DNA from: Acinetobacter bouvetii
Lineage (GTDB): Bacteria; Pseudomonadota; Gammaproteobacteria; Pseudomonadales; Moraxellaceae
DNA: 64,000 nucleotides
Direction of reading: 5' to 3'
Assembly: GCF_902753875.1 (NCBI RefSeq)
Contig: NZ_CADDTS010000036.1
Span: forward strand, 1 to 64,000
Shown: one piece after another, positions 20,418-28,889 of the stretch
Position numbering within the stretch: position 1 is the first letter of the stretch
Layout: every line of letters starts with the position of its first letter
Translations under genes and position numbers: made by a program
The notes under the pieces: generated by a model
What the model saw: only the letters and a program-made list of their open reading frames with translations
Told to the model about the DNA's origin: nothing
Database searches by the model: none

Positions 20418-21740
20418 TTATCCATGCTCTCCATTTAATACAGAGGCATCAATTTCACCAGACAATAATTTTGGTAGTAAATTATCTCGTAAAGTAACCA
20501 ACCCCTCACACTGCACAGAATTCAACTTTATTTTTTGTAAAAGAGGATTAGCCATTAATTCAAATTTATTCAATAAATTTATAGTTGGATGAACGATTAA
20601 AATTTTTCTTAGATCGGAAACATTCAAATAAGGTAAGGCAGTACCTGACACTAATGTATTAAAATCTATAGTTTTCAATAATAAATACAAATAGTAAGGA
20701 GTTGATAATCCTTTCAAAGGAGAAGCTGACATCATGTTATTATCAATAATAGTAGGCATCGTTAACACTCTTCTTCTGTTAGAAATAAGTGCCACACCAA
20801 TCTTTGCAAATACTGTCGCGCCCTCTTCATGAAGTTTAAATTTCCTTTCTTTTTGAAGGCTATTATCAATATAGTTGTTTGCTTTAACAATAAAAATCTC
20901 ATTACCATTGAGATTCATATCACTAACTTTGATAAAAGGAATCTCTCCTTGGGTTTGCCCTTGATATTCAGGTTTAAATGCTGAACCAGGAGTAAAATTA
21001 CATATATTTCCTAAGCTATTTACTTCCCACCCCTTCGGCACTTCACCTAATTCACTCTCCACCAACTCATCAGGAAACAATGAAGCAGTTTCTTGTAACT
21101 CAGCAAAATCATCGGAAGACATTTGCTGAAGCTCAACTTGACTTTTACCGCTAATGGAACACATAGCCGCAAGTTCAGGATCTTCACCGTTCTGCTTAGC
21201 TGCAATTTTGGCACGCACAGGCTCAAAGTCGATAAACCAACTTTTAAAAATGGCTTGGGCAATGGATTCTAAAGTTTGATTGATTTGGTTATTTAAATCT
21301 AATTTTTCCTCTAAGGTAGCTAGTATTTCTCCAATTTTCTTCTGTTCATTCTTACAAGTGGTAATATTTACCTGAAATGGATATACGGCATTTCTATTTA
21401 AAGATTTTTGAGCACTACCAGAGTTAAATTGGTCAAAATTAATTGTTTTTAAAAGATAATATATATATCTCTTATCATTCCCTTTGTAATCAGTTACATA
21501 TAAGCAAGTATTCAAAGGCCAAAAATCACATAAACAATAACTCACTTCTCCCATTGAGTTACCACTTCGACCAATAACAATGCCAGGTCCTGAAGTAATA
21601 GCTTTGTTATGATATCCAGTAAGACCTGATGATCCCATCACAGGTATTGTACCTTCAATTCTATCTTGCGAAGGTAGATCATGCCCTCTTTGTAAAGTTA
21701 TTAACTCTCCAAGAGATTTAATAGTCCAATTAGATTTCAT
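20418..21740 (-). CDS. hsdS: Type I specificity subunit HsdS
   Basis: HsdS (440 residues) chooses the bipartite DNA target. Two target-recognition domains (about residues 5-130 and 225-400) are each followed by a helical spacer. The first spacer has the familiar QTLESIAQAIFKSWFIDFEP segment. It is full length with both domains, so a normal bipartite site is expected; the site itself cannot be deduced. Confidence 0.95.
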   Translation of the reverse strand: MKSNWTIKSLGELITLQRGHDLPSQDRIEGTIPVMGSSGLTGYHNKAITSGPGIVIGRSGNSMGEVSYCLCDFWPLNTCLYVTDYKGNDKRYIYYLLKTINFDQFNSGSAQKSLNRNAVYPFQVNITTCKNEQKKIGEILATLEEKLDLNNQINQTLESIAQAIFKSWFIDFEPVRAKIAAKQNGEDPELAAMCSISGKSQVELQQMSSDDFAELQETASLFPDELVESELGEVPKGWEVNSLGNICNFTPGSAFKPEYQGQTQGEIPFIKVSDMNLNGNEIFIVKANNYIDNSLQKERKFKLHEEGATVFAKIGVALISNRRRVLTMPTIIDNNMMSASPLKGLSTPYYLYLLLKTIDFNTLVSGTALPYLNVSDLRKILIVHPTINLLNKFELMANPLLQKIKLNSVQCEGLVTLRDNLLPKLLSGEIDASVLNGEHG

Positions 21741-21742
21741 TA

Positions 21743-23140
21743 TTACTTCCCAAACTCTTTCTTAATCGCCCAATAGCCACGAGTTCCACCCATACGCTCA
21801 AGCCAGCCTGCATCTTTTAAATGGTTTAGATGTTTTTTCACTGCTGATTCATTAATACCGAGCTGCTCTGCCATATAGCGATAGGAAACTTTCGGATTGT
21901 GCTGAATTAAAACTAAAATCTCTTTTTGCCGATCAGTCAGCATATCTTCTTGGATTGAGCCACCTATTGAGCCACCTATTGAGCCACCTATTTTCTCAGT
22001 CGAAGGACGGTAAAACTCCCAATCGACAAAATCCCCTTGTGCTTTCAGTTGAGGTTCAGCATTGCCTGACTGTAAACAAAGATCTTTAATCCGGGCAATC
22101 CCGCTGCCCCACTGCTCGATATAACCCAGCTCTTTAAACACACGGGCCAAGACACGATTACGGATCTCGGAACGACCTTGCGCCAAATCTTCTTCAGTCA
22201 GACCATTGGGCAAACCACCCGGAGATACGATATTTAGGATGTCATCATAGATACCGACCTTAATATCACGCCCTGCATTACTATAGTCACGATGTAACAC
22301 TGCATTAACCAAGGCTTCACGAATTGCAGGAATGGGGATTTCATAACTTTCTGTACGTTGTAACCCTAAAATTTCAGCACGTAGATGCAGATGGTTTTTG
22401 ATGAATTGCTCTGTTTGCTTCAACTGACTAAATAAGTCTCCACGGTATTCTTTTTTATCCAAAAATACTGTCATGGTCGCGCCTTTAAAGCGGCTACATT
22501 TAATCTCAACCTGCTCATAAAGCCCCAACAAAATGAGTAACCCATGACTTGGGTAATCCTGTCCATTCTGCTGAATGATCAATTTGAGATTACGCATTTT
22601 CTGCAAAGACAGTTCTTTGCCCAGCTCAGCAAAGGCATGCTGCAAAGGCTGTAAATCAATGTCATCTAAACTGTATTGTGGATTCGGCTGTTCATCAAAA
22701 GTTTGGTTCAGGCGTTGCAATTCAAGTTGCTGGATATACTCAGACGATGCTACACGATTACTTGCACCCAAACGGATATAGGTCCCCAGTGCCTTGCCTT
22801 GCGGCTTGAGATAATAAGGCAATAATGAACCACGGCTGACTTCAATCACCAGCAACTCTATGCCTTGGATATTCTCGATATAGATATACGGCAGAATGTT
22901 CGGCATACACAGTTCATTGATCATCGAAGTGATCTGATCTTGCAACTCAAAAATATCATCTTGAATACCTACGAGTTGGCGATCATCACTTACACCCACC
23001 ACCAATTTACCGCCACTGGTATTGGCAAAAGCAATCAGGGTCTTTGCCACCTGTTGCCCTTTCGGCAACTGCTCTTTAAATTCAAGGGTTTGACTTTCAC
23101 CCTTCTGAATTTCCAGCAATAAAGAATGATCAGAACTCAT
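21743..23140 (-). CDS. Schlafen/AlbA_2 ATP-binding winged-helix protein
   Basis: This 465-residue protein belongs to the COG2865 group. It has an N-terminal Schlafen/AlbA_2 domain (LEFKEQLP near residue 19, then AFANTSGGKLVVGVSDD), a middle HATPase-like part (EALVNAVLHRDY, SPGGLPNGL, EQWGSGI) and a C-terminal winged helix (residues 400-460). A linker at 384-396 consists of Ile-Gly-Gly-Ser repeats made by a 12-base tandem repeat. Such genes are recurrent passengers in type I restriction operons; their role is not established. It overlaps hsdM by 11 bases. Confidence 0.88.
   Translation of the reverse strand: MSSDHSLLLEIQKGESQTLEFKEQLPKGQQVAKTLIAFANTSGGKLVVGVSDDRQLVGIQDDIFELQDQITSMINELCMPNILPYIYIENIQGIELLVIEVSRGSLLPYYLKPQGKALGTYIRLGASNRVASSEYIQQLELQRLNQTFDEQPNPQYSLDDIDLQPLQHAFAELGKELSLQKMRNLKLIIQQNGQDYPSHGLLILLGLYEQVEIKCSRFKGATMTVFLDKKEYRGDLFSQLKQTEQFIKNHLHLRAEILGLQRTESYEIPIPAIREALVNAVLHRDYSNAGRDIKVGIYDDILNIVSPGGLPNGLTEEDLAQGRSEIRNRVLARVFKELGYIEQWGSGIARIKDLCLQSGNAEPQLKAQGDFVDWEFYRPSTEKIGGSIGGSIGGSIQEDMLTDRQKEILVLIQHNPKVSYRYMAEQLGINESAVKKHLNHLKDAGWLERMGGTRGYWAIKKEFGK
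21954..21989. repeat. 12 bp in-frame tandem repeat, three copies
   Basis: ATTGAGCCACCT occurs three times head to tail (21954, 21966, 21978). It encodes the Ile-Gly-Gly-Ser linker of the Schlafen-type protein. Copy-number changes would lengthen the linker without a frameshift. Confidence 0.9.
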
Positions 23141-24860
23141 AGCCCAAGCCCTTTAGATTCTTTTTAATCTCACTTTCCAAGACCGCACTTTCAGCAAATT
23201 GTTCTTTGAGCTGAGCAGTCAAACGCAGCATTTTCTCAGCAAATGGTTCGCCATCATCTTCCTGCTCGACTGCACCTACATAACGCCCTGGGGTCAATAC
23301 ATAGTCGTGCTTCTGAATATCTTTTAACTCAGCAGAGAAGCAGAAACCTTTCTCATCTTGATACGCTTCGCCTTCAAAATTTTCGCCTTGTTGCCAAGCA
23401 TGTAAAGCATTGGTGATTTTAGCAATATCTGCATCGGTAAAGTCACGCAGTACACGATCTTTCATATAGCCCAAATTACGGGCATCGATGAACAGAGTCT
23501 TGCCTTCACGGTTGGCTTTCTTTTTATCTAAAGACAAGCCATTCTTTTTGTCCTTAGTTAGAAACCAGATACAGGCTGGAATTTGCGTGTTGGTGAACAG
23601 TTGTCCTGGTAATGCAACAATGCATTCCACCAGATCGGCTTCGATCAAGTTTTTACGGATCTCACCTTCATTGTTGGTATTGGAACTCATCGAACCATTG
23701 GCAAGTAACAATGCCATACTGCCTGTAGGTGACAGATGGTGCAGCATGTGCTGCATCCAAGCAAAGTTGGCATTACCTTGTGGTGGAGTGCCATATTTCC
23801 AGCGCACATCACTTTCTAGAGAAGCATGCCACCAATCCTTGATATTAAAAGGCGGATTGGCCATTACAAAGTCGGCACGCAAGTCTGGATGCTGATCCTC
23901 TAAAAAGCTGTCAGCATTCTTTTTACCAAAATTAAAATCAATCCCGCGAATCGCCATGTTCATGGCTGCCAGTTTCCATGTGGTCGGGTTACTTTCCTGC
24001 CCATAGATAGAAATATGCTTTTTTTGCTCTGATGCTTTGTAATGCTTTTCTTGCGCATGTTGTTCAATGAACTTTTCACTGGATACAAAGAATCCGCCTG
24101 AACCCATCGCTGGGTCATACACTCGCCCTTTATAAGGCTGCAACATTTCAACGATTAAAGTTACAATGCTTTTAGGCGTGTAGTACTGCCCACCTTGCTT
24201 GCCTTCAGCCAAAGCAAACTGTCCTAAAAAGTATTCGTAGACATGCCCGAGAATATCTTTACTGTGCAGACTGAGTTTCTCGCCATTATATTCAGGCTTG
24301 GTAAAACTGGTGTCAGAGAAGGTGTTGATCAGATCAAGCAGCTTGTCATTGTCCAGCTGATACTGTCCAATACGATTCAGAATACCCTTAAGCTTTGGAT
24401 TGGCTTTTTCAATTTCATCAAAGGCATTGTCAATCAGCCAGGATACAGAGCGTAGTTTGACATCTTGCCCTTGTTCATCCTGCCAAATGATAGAGCCAAT
24501 CGCTTGTGCTGCTGCATTACGGATACTTAACCAACGTGCTGCTTTTGGCACCCAAAATACGTTTTTTTCTTGGTAGTAATCCAGTATTTCTAATTCATCA
24601 GCAATAGCCTGTTGGTATTCTTCTTCGCTGTCGTACTGATCACGCGGCATGTAATAGATGTTGTGATCGTCTTTTTGTGCAAACAATTCTTTGAGTTCAG
24701 ATTGCCGTTCATCAAAAGCATCTGATACATACTTTAAGAAAATCAGTCCTAAAACAATATGCTTGTAGTTAGCGGCATCCAGACTGCTGCGTAATTTATC
24801 GGCGGCTTTCCAAAGCTTGTCATCTAAGTCATTTAGAAATTTTTGTTCCAATGAATGCAT
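23130..24860 (-). CDS. hsdM: Type I DNA methyltransferase HsdM
   Basis: HsdM (576 residues) makes N6-methyladenine at the target set by HsdS. It has the N-terminal HsdM helical domain, the SAM-binding motif DPAMGSGGF (249-257) and the catalytic NPPF (335-338). It is the first gene of the five-gene operon hsdM-Schlafen-hsdS-FRG-hsdR on the minus strand; the promoter should lie in 24861-25060. Confidence 0.97.
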   Translation of the reverse strand: MHSLEQKFLNDLDDKLWKAADKLRSSLDAANYKHIVLGLIFLKYVSDAFDERQSELKELFAQKDDHNIYYMPRDQYDSEEEYQQAIADELEILDYYQEKNVFWVPKAARWLSIRNAAAQAIGSIIWQDEQGQDVKLRSVSWLIDNAFDEIEKANPKLKGILNRIGQYQLDNDKLLDLINTFSDTSFTKPEYNGEKLSLHSKDILGHVYEYFLGQFALAEGKQGGQYYTPKSIVTLIVEMLQPYKGRVYDPAMGSGGFFVSSEKFIEQHAQEKHYKASEQKKHISIYGQESNPTTWKLAAMNMAIRGIDFNFGKKNADSFLEDQHPDLRADFVMANPPFNIKDWWHASLESDVRWKYGTPPQGNANFAWMQHMLHHLSPTGSMALLLANGSMSSNTNNEGEIRKNLIEADLVECIVALPGQLFTNTQIPACIWFLTKDKKNGLSLDKKKANREGKTLFIDARNLGYMKDRVLRDFTDADIAKITNALHAWQQGENFEGEAYQDEKGFCFSAELKDIQKHDYVLTPGRYVGAVEQEDDGEPFAEKMLRLTAQLKEQFAESAVLESEIKKNLKGLGYEF

Positions 24861-25060
24861 TTTATTTCCTCAATCCAAGATCAACCGCTTTGGTTTTATA
24901 CTTAATGTTAAACAATGTTGCTAAGTTAGCATATCTACGACCTATTAAAAGTCATGCACTTAACAAAAAAAATAGAGATTAATTAAGTCTTGTTATTTTA
25001 ACGGGATAACTATAGCTAAAATAGTACTTTGACGACTCCCACGACTAATACTGTCGTAAA

Positions 25061-25089
25061 AAAAGAGCAACCTAGAAAGCTGCTCTTTT
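25061..25089 (-). terminator. Terminator after the Gp3-like remnant
   Basis: AAAAGAGCA (25061-25069) pairs with TGCTCTTTT (25081-25089), with a T run on the minus-strand exit. It ends transcription from the remnant gene at 25102 and separates the cargo block from the hsd operon. Confidence 0.8.
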
Positions 25090-25101
25090 CCAACCAACCG
25101 A

Positions 25102-25323
25102 TTAGTTGACGGGTCTGACTGATTGCTGCAACCCCTGCTGAATATCCTGCACAAACCCTTCATGCGAAGCTTGTTGCTCCACCGTACGGTTTTGTGCTTG
25201 TTCAGGGTAGTATTCCTCCAGCACATCTAACCCTTCCTCTATATCCGTTTCAAACCGTGCATTGGCAAAACTCTTCCTTGCGGTAAAGTCTAATGATTCT
25301 ATGAATACACCTAACTTTTTCAA
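25102..25323 (-). pseudogene. C-terminal remnant of a Gp3-like gene
   Basis: The last 60 or so residues align with the C-terminus of the 309-residue protein at 37316-38245: both have NARFE, then EEGLD, and both end in a Q-Q-x-V-R-V/P-V-N tail. The first ten residues do not match, so the break is near 25290. The two copies differ clearly in DNA sequence, so this is an old remnant of a different family member rather than a recent duplication. Confidence 0.75.
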
Positions 25324-25486
25324 CTAACTACAAATGTGTTGCACTTGGGATTTGAATCTGCGACTTTAAAAAATATTCATCTTAAATTTTATACTTATTT
25401 TACGCAAAATTTACGATAATTTTATTATATATCAATAAATTAAAACATAACATACATTACTTCAATGACTACTAATTTAAAGTGTT

Positions 25487-26266
25487 ATGAAAAAATTATA
25501 CCATCTACTTTTTAGCCTTATACCGCTCTATTCAAGTTATGCTTTTGCTACTGGAGATGAAAGCTCTCCCGCTTTAAGCTTTGCAGGTAATGTATCATTG
25601 GCCAGCGACTACCGCTGGCGCGGCCAAACGCAAACCCAGAATGATCCGGCCTTGCAGGGAAACTTTGTTTTAAGCCATGCTTCAGGATTTTATCTTGCTG
25701 CATTTGCATCGAATGTTGATTTTGATGACGAAGTAAATTTAGAACTGGATCCCCAGATCGGCTATACAGCGCCAATCGCGCTAGGTTCAATCCATCCTGC
25801 AGTTGATCTTGGCATGCTGCGCTACAATTACATCGGCAACAGCGATTTAAATTATAATGAATACTATTTCAAAATGATCTTTAATGCGTTGCTGCATCAG
25901 AACGATAGCTTTACACCAAGCATAAGCTATACCTATAACTATGGCGGCAAAGCTGCCAGTGACAGTATAGGTAAAGATATCTCAAATTGGTATTTTAATG
26001 TCTTATATGCTACACCGATTGCTCAAACTAATTTTGGCACAAATGTTAGCTTAGGTTATTCCAAAGCAAATCAGGACATTTATGGTTCTGAAGCAAAAGA
26101 CCATTTTTTTGATTGGAAAATTGGTGCAACTTACCGCTATAAGCCAATGGGAATAAATGCAGAATTAGCAGCGGTTGGTAGTAATTTAAAAACCAAAGAC
26201 TTTACAAGTCAAAATAAAAAAGGGGTAAAAACTGAAGCAGTATTCACCCTGACTAAATCTTTTTAA
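25487..26266 (+). CDS. TorF-family putative outer-membrane protein
   Basis: This 259-residue protein has a signal peptide (about residues 1-21, ending SYAFA). A beta-rich body follows, starting with the LSFAGNVSLASDYRWRGQTQ block typical of the TorF/TIGR02001 family, and it ends in KSF, an outer-membrane barrel-like aromatic C-terminus. It is probably an outer-membrane barrel; the substrate is unknown. It is the first gene of the cargo block and has no plus-strand partner. Confidence 0.85.
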   Translation: MKKLYHLLFSLIPLYSSYAFATGDESSPALSFAGNVSLASDYRWRGQTQTQNDPALQGNFVLSHASGFYLAAFASNVDFDDEVNLELDPQIGYTAPIALGSIHPAVDLGMLRYNYIGNSDLNYNEYYFKMIFNALLHQNDSFTPSISYTYNYGGKAASDSIGKDISNWYFNVLYATPIAQTNFGTNVSLGYSKANQDIYGSEAKDHFFDWKIGATYRYKPMGINAELAAVGSNLKTKDFTSQNKKGVKTEAVFTLTKSF

Positions 26267-26311
26267 AAGTTAAATGCCAATAGTATCAGCAATTCTATTG
26301 GCATAATTATT

Positions 26312-26527
26312 TTACTTGAGTGATTTGAATATATGATCTATCTCACTTCGATTAAAACCTCTTTCTTTAAAAATAGTATGAATTATTTTTTTCATACTTT
26401 TTGACGCATACTGGTATTTCTTTACTAAAATGTCAGAATCAATTTCCTGTAAACTATACTTCAAATACAATTCTTCATTGAGCTTCTGATTTCTAGCATC
26501 CTCTTCATTATTTATCGTGTTATACAT
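26312..26527 (-). CDS. Small hypothetical protein
   Basis: This 71-residue acidic/basic mixed helical protein is one I do not recognise. It follows the glutamine-synthetase-like gene with a 10-base gap and is probably in the same transcript. It has no signal peptide, and no known domain is visible. Confidence 0.6.
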   Translation of the reverse strand: MYNTINNEEDARNQKLNEELYLKYSLQEIDSDILVKKYQYASKSMKKIIHTIFKERGFNRSEIDHIFKSLK

Positions 26528-26537
26528 TTTTAAGCAG

Positions 26538-27953
26538 TTAAATATCCCAATGTTGTTCGATCAAAGTAATTTGGCTGTACATATACTGATGCTCAGCACG
26601 TTTAACTGCACACCATAATTCCATAAATCTTTTGCCGAGATATTTTTGCAAAACAGTATTCCGGTGAAAAAATGTTAAAGCATCCAGCTGATTCGTACTT
26701 AAAAAGTGCGGCTGATGTTTATTTTTTATCTGAGTGGCTTGCTGTGGAATTTCCAGATTCTGTGTCAACCCATGCAGTGTGCCGATCAAAATCAGGGCTG
26801 CAGTTAAATAAGGATTGCAATCCGCACCTGCAACACGATATTCCAAGCGTTGATTTTCATTGTCCGAACATGGTATGCGAATGGCCACATTGCGGTTATT
26901 CACGCCCCAATTAGCTTCTAAGGGCACATGGTTTCCAGCTTTAAACCGGCGGAATGAGTTTACATTCGGGGCAAGCACGGCCATGGACGGCGGCAGCAAG
27001 ACTATCAGCCCGCTGATCGCCTTTAATAATTGCCGTGACGGTAAAGGATTCTGCTTCATGCTGAAAATATTCTGCTGGTCTTGATTTAACAAACTCATGT
27101 GAAAGTGCATGCCGCTGCCCGCTTTATTCAGATCAGGCTTAGCCAAAAAGCTTGCATGTAACCCATGTTCTACAGCGACTTGCTTAATGGTGCGCTTTAG
27201 CATCATGATCTGATCGCATAGCTTCAAAATATCACCGCTATGCTGAATATTAATTTCGTATTGCCCGGAAGATGATTCCGAGACTAAGCCTGTAATCTGA
27301 ATCCCCTGCAAAAGGGCAATTCGTTCAATTTCATCCAGAACGTCTTGATATTTATCTTGCACATTCACATCAAAACATTGATTTAAATAAATCTGATTGG
27401 AGCCAGATTTTTCATTGCTGTCAAATAAATAAAACTCCAATTCTGCGGCCATGCAAGGATAAAAGTTTTGATCATGCAGCGCTCTTAAACTTTTTTTTAA
27501 AATATTGCGCGGTTCAACTTCGCAATCTTGATGATTGTCATCTTTCATGGTTAGGAATAACTGTGCATTGGACTCCGGATTTAAAGCGCAGGGCTGCAGG
27601 CTTCCCAATATAGGTTTACATAAATAATCCGGCTCACCGATCGATTTTCCTAAACCCGATTCTTCAATCACTTCTCCATCAAGACTCATGGCATAAATAG
27701 ACATTGGGAAATAACAGCCTTGTGCAATATTTTTTAGACCGACAATATCTATGCGCTTGCCGCGGACATGACCATTCAGATCGTGCAGGCAAATCTCAAC
27801 ATGACGGGTATTGGGATAGCGCTGCAGATAGTTTTCGATTTCTTCTGAAAATAGAATATCTTCAATATCGCAGCATTGACGCGCAGATGGCATGGATTCA
27901 GGGACCGCTTCTTCGTCAGCTATATTATGTCTAGCCATGAGTAAATTACTCAT
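26538..27953 (-). CDS. Glutamine synthetase-like (PuuA-type) enzyme
   Basis: This 471-residue enzyme is a member of the type I glutamine synthetase superfamily, closer to gamma-glutamylputrescine synthetases than to GlnA. Visible active-site blocks are AELEFYLF (about 165), GQYEIN, GSGMHFHMSL (about 290), NSFRRF and EYRVAGADCNPYL (about 385). It would ligate glutamate to an amine using ATP. No puuB/C/D genes are adjacent, so the amine is unknown. The ATG at 27953 has AGGA at suitable distance. Confidence 0.85.
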   Translation of the reverse strand: MSNLLMARHNIADEEAVPESMPSARQCCDIEDILFSEEIENYLQRYPNTRHVEICLHDLNGHVRGKRIDIVGLKNIAQGCYFPMSIYAMSLDGEVIEESGLGKSIGEPDYLCKPILGSLQPCALNPESNAQLFLTMKDDNHQDCEVEPRNILKKSLRALHDQNFYPCMAAELEFYLFDSNEKSGSNQIYLNQCFDVNVQDKYQDVLDEIERIALLQGIQITGLVSESSSGQYEINIQHSGDILKLCDQIMMLKRTIKQVAVEHGLHASFLAKPDLNKAGSGMHFHMSLLNQDQQNIFSMKQNPLPSRQLLKAISGLIVLLPPSMAVLAPNVNSFRRFKAGNHVPLEANWGVNNRNVAIRIPCSDNENQRLEYRVAGADCNPYLTAALILIGTLHGLTQNLEIPQQATQIKNKHQPHFLSTNQLDALTFFHRNTVLQKYLGKRFMELWCAVKRAEHQYMYSQITLIEQHWDI

Positions 27954-28148
27954 TATTTTGTCCTGTTAAATATTAACAATGATCAAAATAAAACAAGTTC
28001 TACCGAATGTAACGTAAATAAACCGTAAAAAATAGACCTTCAATATTATTATATTTCATCATTAAAATTATAAAACAAACACATTTTAAAATAATTTTAA
28101 AAAATAAAATTCAACATGACTAATATAAAATGTATGACATATTTTATA

Positions 28149-28862
28149 TTAATAAATATTCAAAAATCTCAATCCTACTCCTGGTTCGGTAATAATATAT
28201 TTAGGCTGCACAGCATTATCATTTAACTTCACTCTTAATTTAGCAACCAGAATCCTTAAATAATGCGTATCTTCTTGGTGCGTTGGCCCCCACAGCTCTT
28301 TCAGTATTTGCGGCTGGGTAATCAATTGCCCTTTATTTTTCGCCAATAAATTCAGCAGCTGATATTCTTTGCGCGTTAAGGAGAGCAATTGTTGATTTAA
28401 AAAAACCTGCCGTTTGGAAAAATCGATTTTTAATACGCCATCATCAAAAATTGCCGTATAAACAGTACTATGCTGATGCTGCCTAAGCAGTACACGAATG
28501 CGCGCCATCAGCTCCTGAACACTAAACGGCTTGGTCACATAATCATTTGCGCCAGCATCCAACAGCTTCACTTTTTCTTCTTCATTTGCCCGCACAGACA
28601 GCACTATCACTGGAACGTGCGACCATGTGCGAAGCTCAGACAAAACCTCATAACCATCCAAATCTGGCAAACCCAAATCGAGGATCACTAAATCCGCGCC
28701 TTGCAAAGCTAGGAGTTCCAAACCCTTTTGGCCATTTTCAGCCAAAAGCGTTTTATAGCCTTGCGCTCTGAGTGCTATATCCAAGAATTTTCGAATCTGA
28801 TTTTCATCATCAATAATCAAGACATTGGTCATGGAGCTGGCTGATTCATTCTGTTCTGGCAT
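28149..28862 (-). CDS. kdpE: Response regulator KdpE
   Basis: KdpE (237 residues) has an N-terminal receiver domain (acid pocket Asp18/Asp19, phosphorylation Asp62) and a C-terminal OmpR-type winged helix from about residue 140. It activates kdpABC at low potassium or high osmolarity. It follows kdpD with a 27-base gap; AGGTGGG precedes the ATG. Confidence 0.96.
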   Translation of the reverse strand: MPEQNESASSMTNVLIIDDENQIRKFLDIALRAQGYKTLLAENGQKGLELLALQGADLVILDLGLPDLDGYEVLSELRTWSHVPVIVLSVRANEEEKVKLLDAGANDYVTKPFSVQELMARIRVLLRQHQHSTVYTAIFDDGVLKIDFSKRQVFLNQQLLSLTRKEYQLLNLLAKNKGQLITQPQILKELWGPTHQEDTHYLRILVAKLRVKLNDNAVQPKYIITEPGVGLRFLNIY

Positions 28863-28889
28863 TTTCCCACCTAAAAGCTGCTAGATGCT

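Noticed and set aside
21954..21989. Tandem repeats as a CRISPR array
   Set aside because: The units are 12 bases without spacers and are in frame inside a gene.
25102..25323. Recent duplication of the Gp3-like C-terminus
   Set aside because: The two copies differ too much at the DNA level, so they are separate family members.
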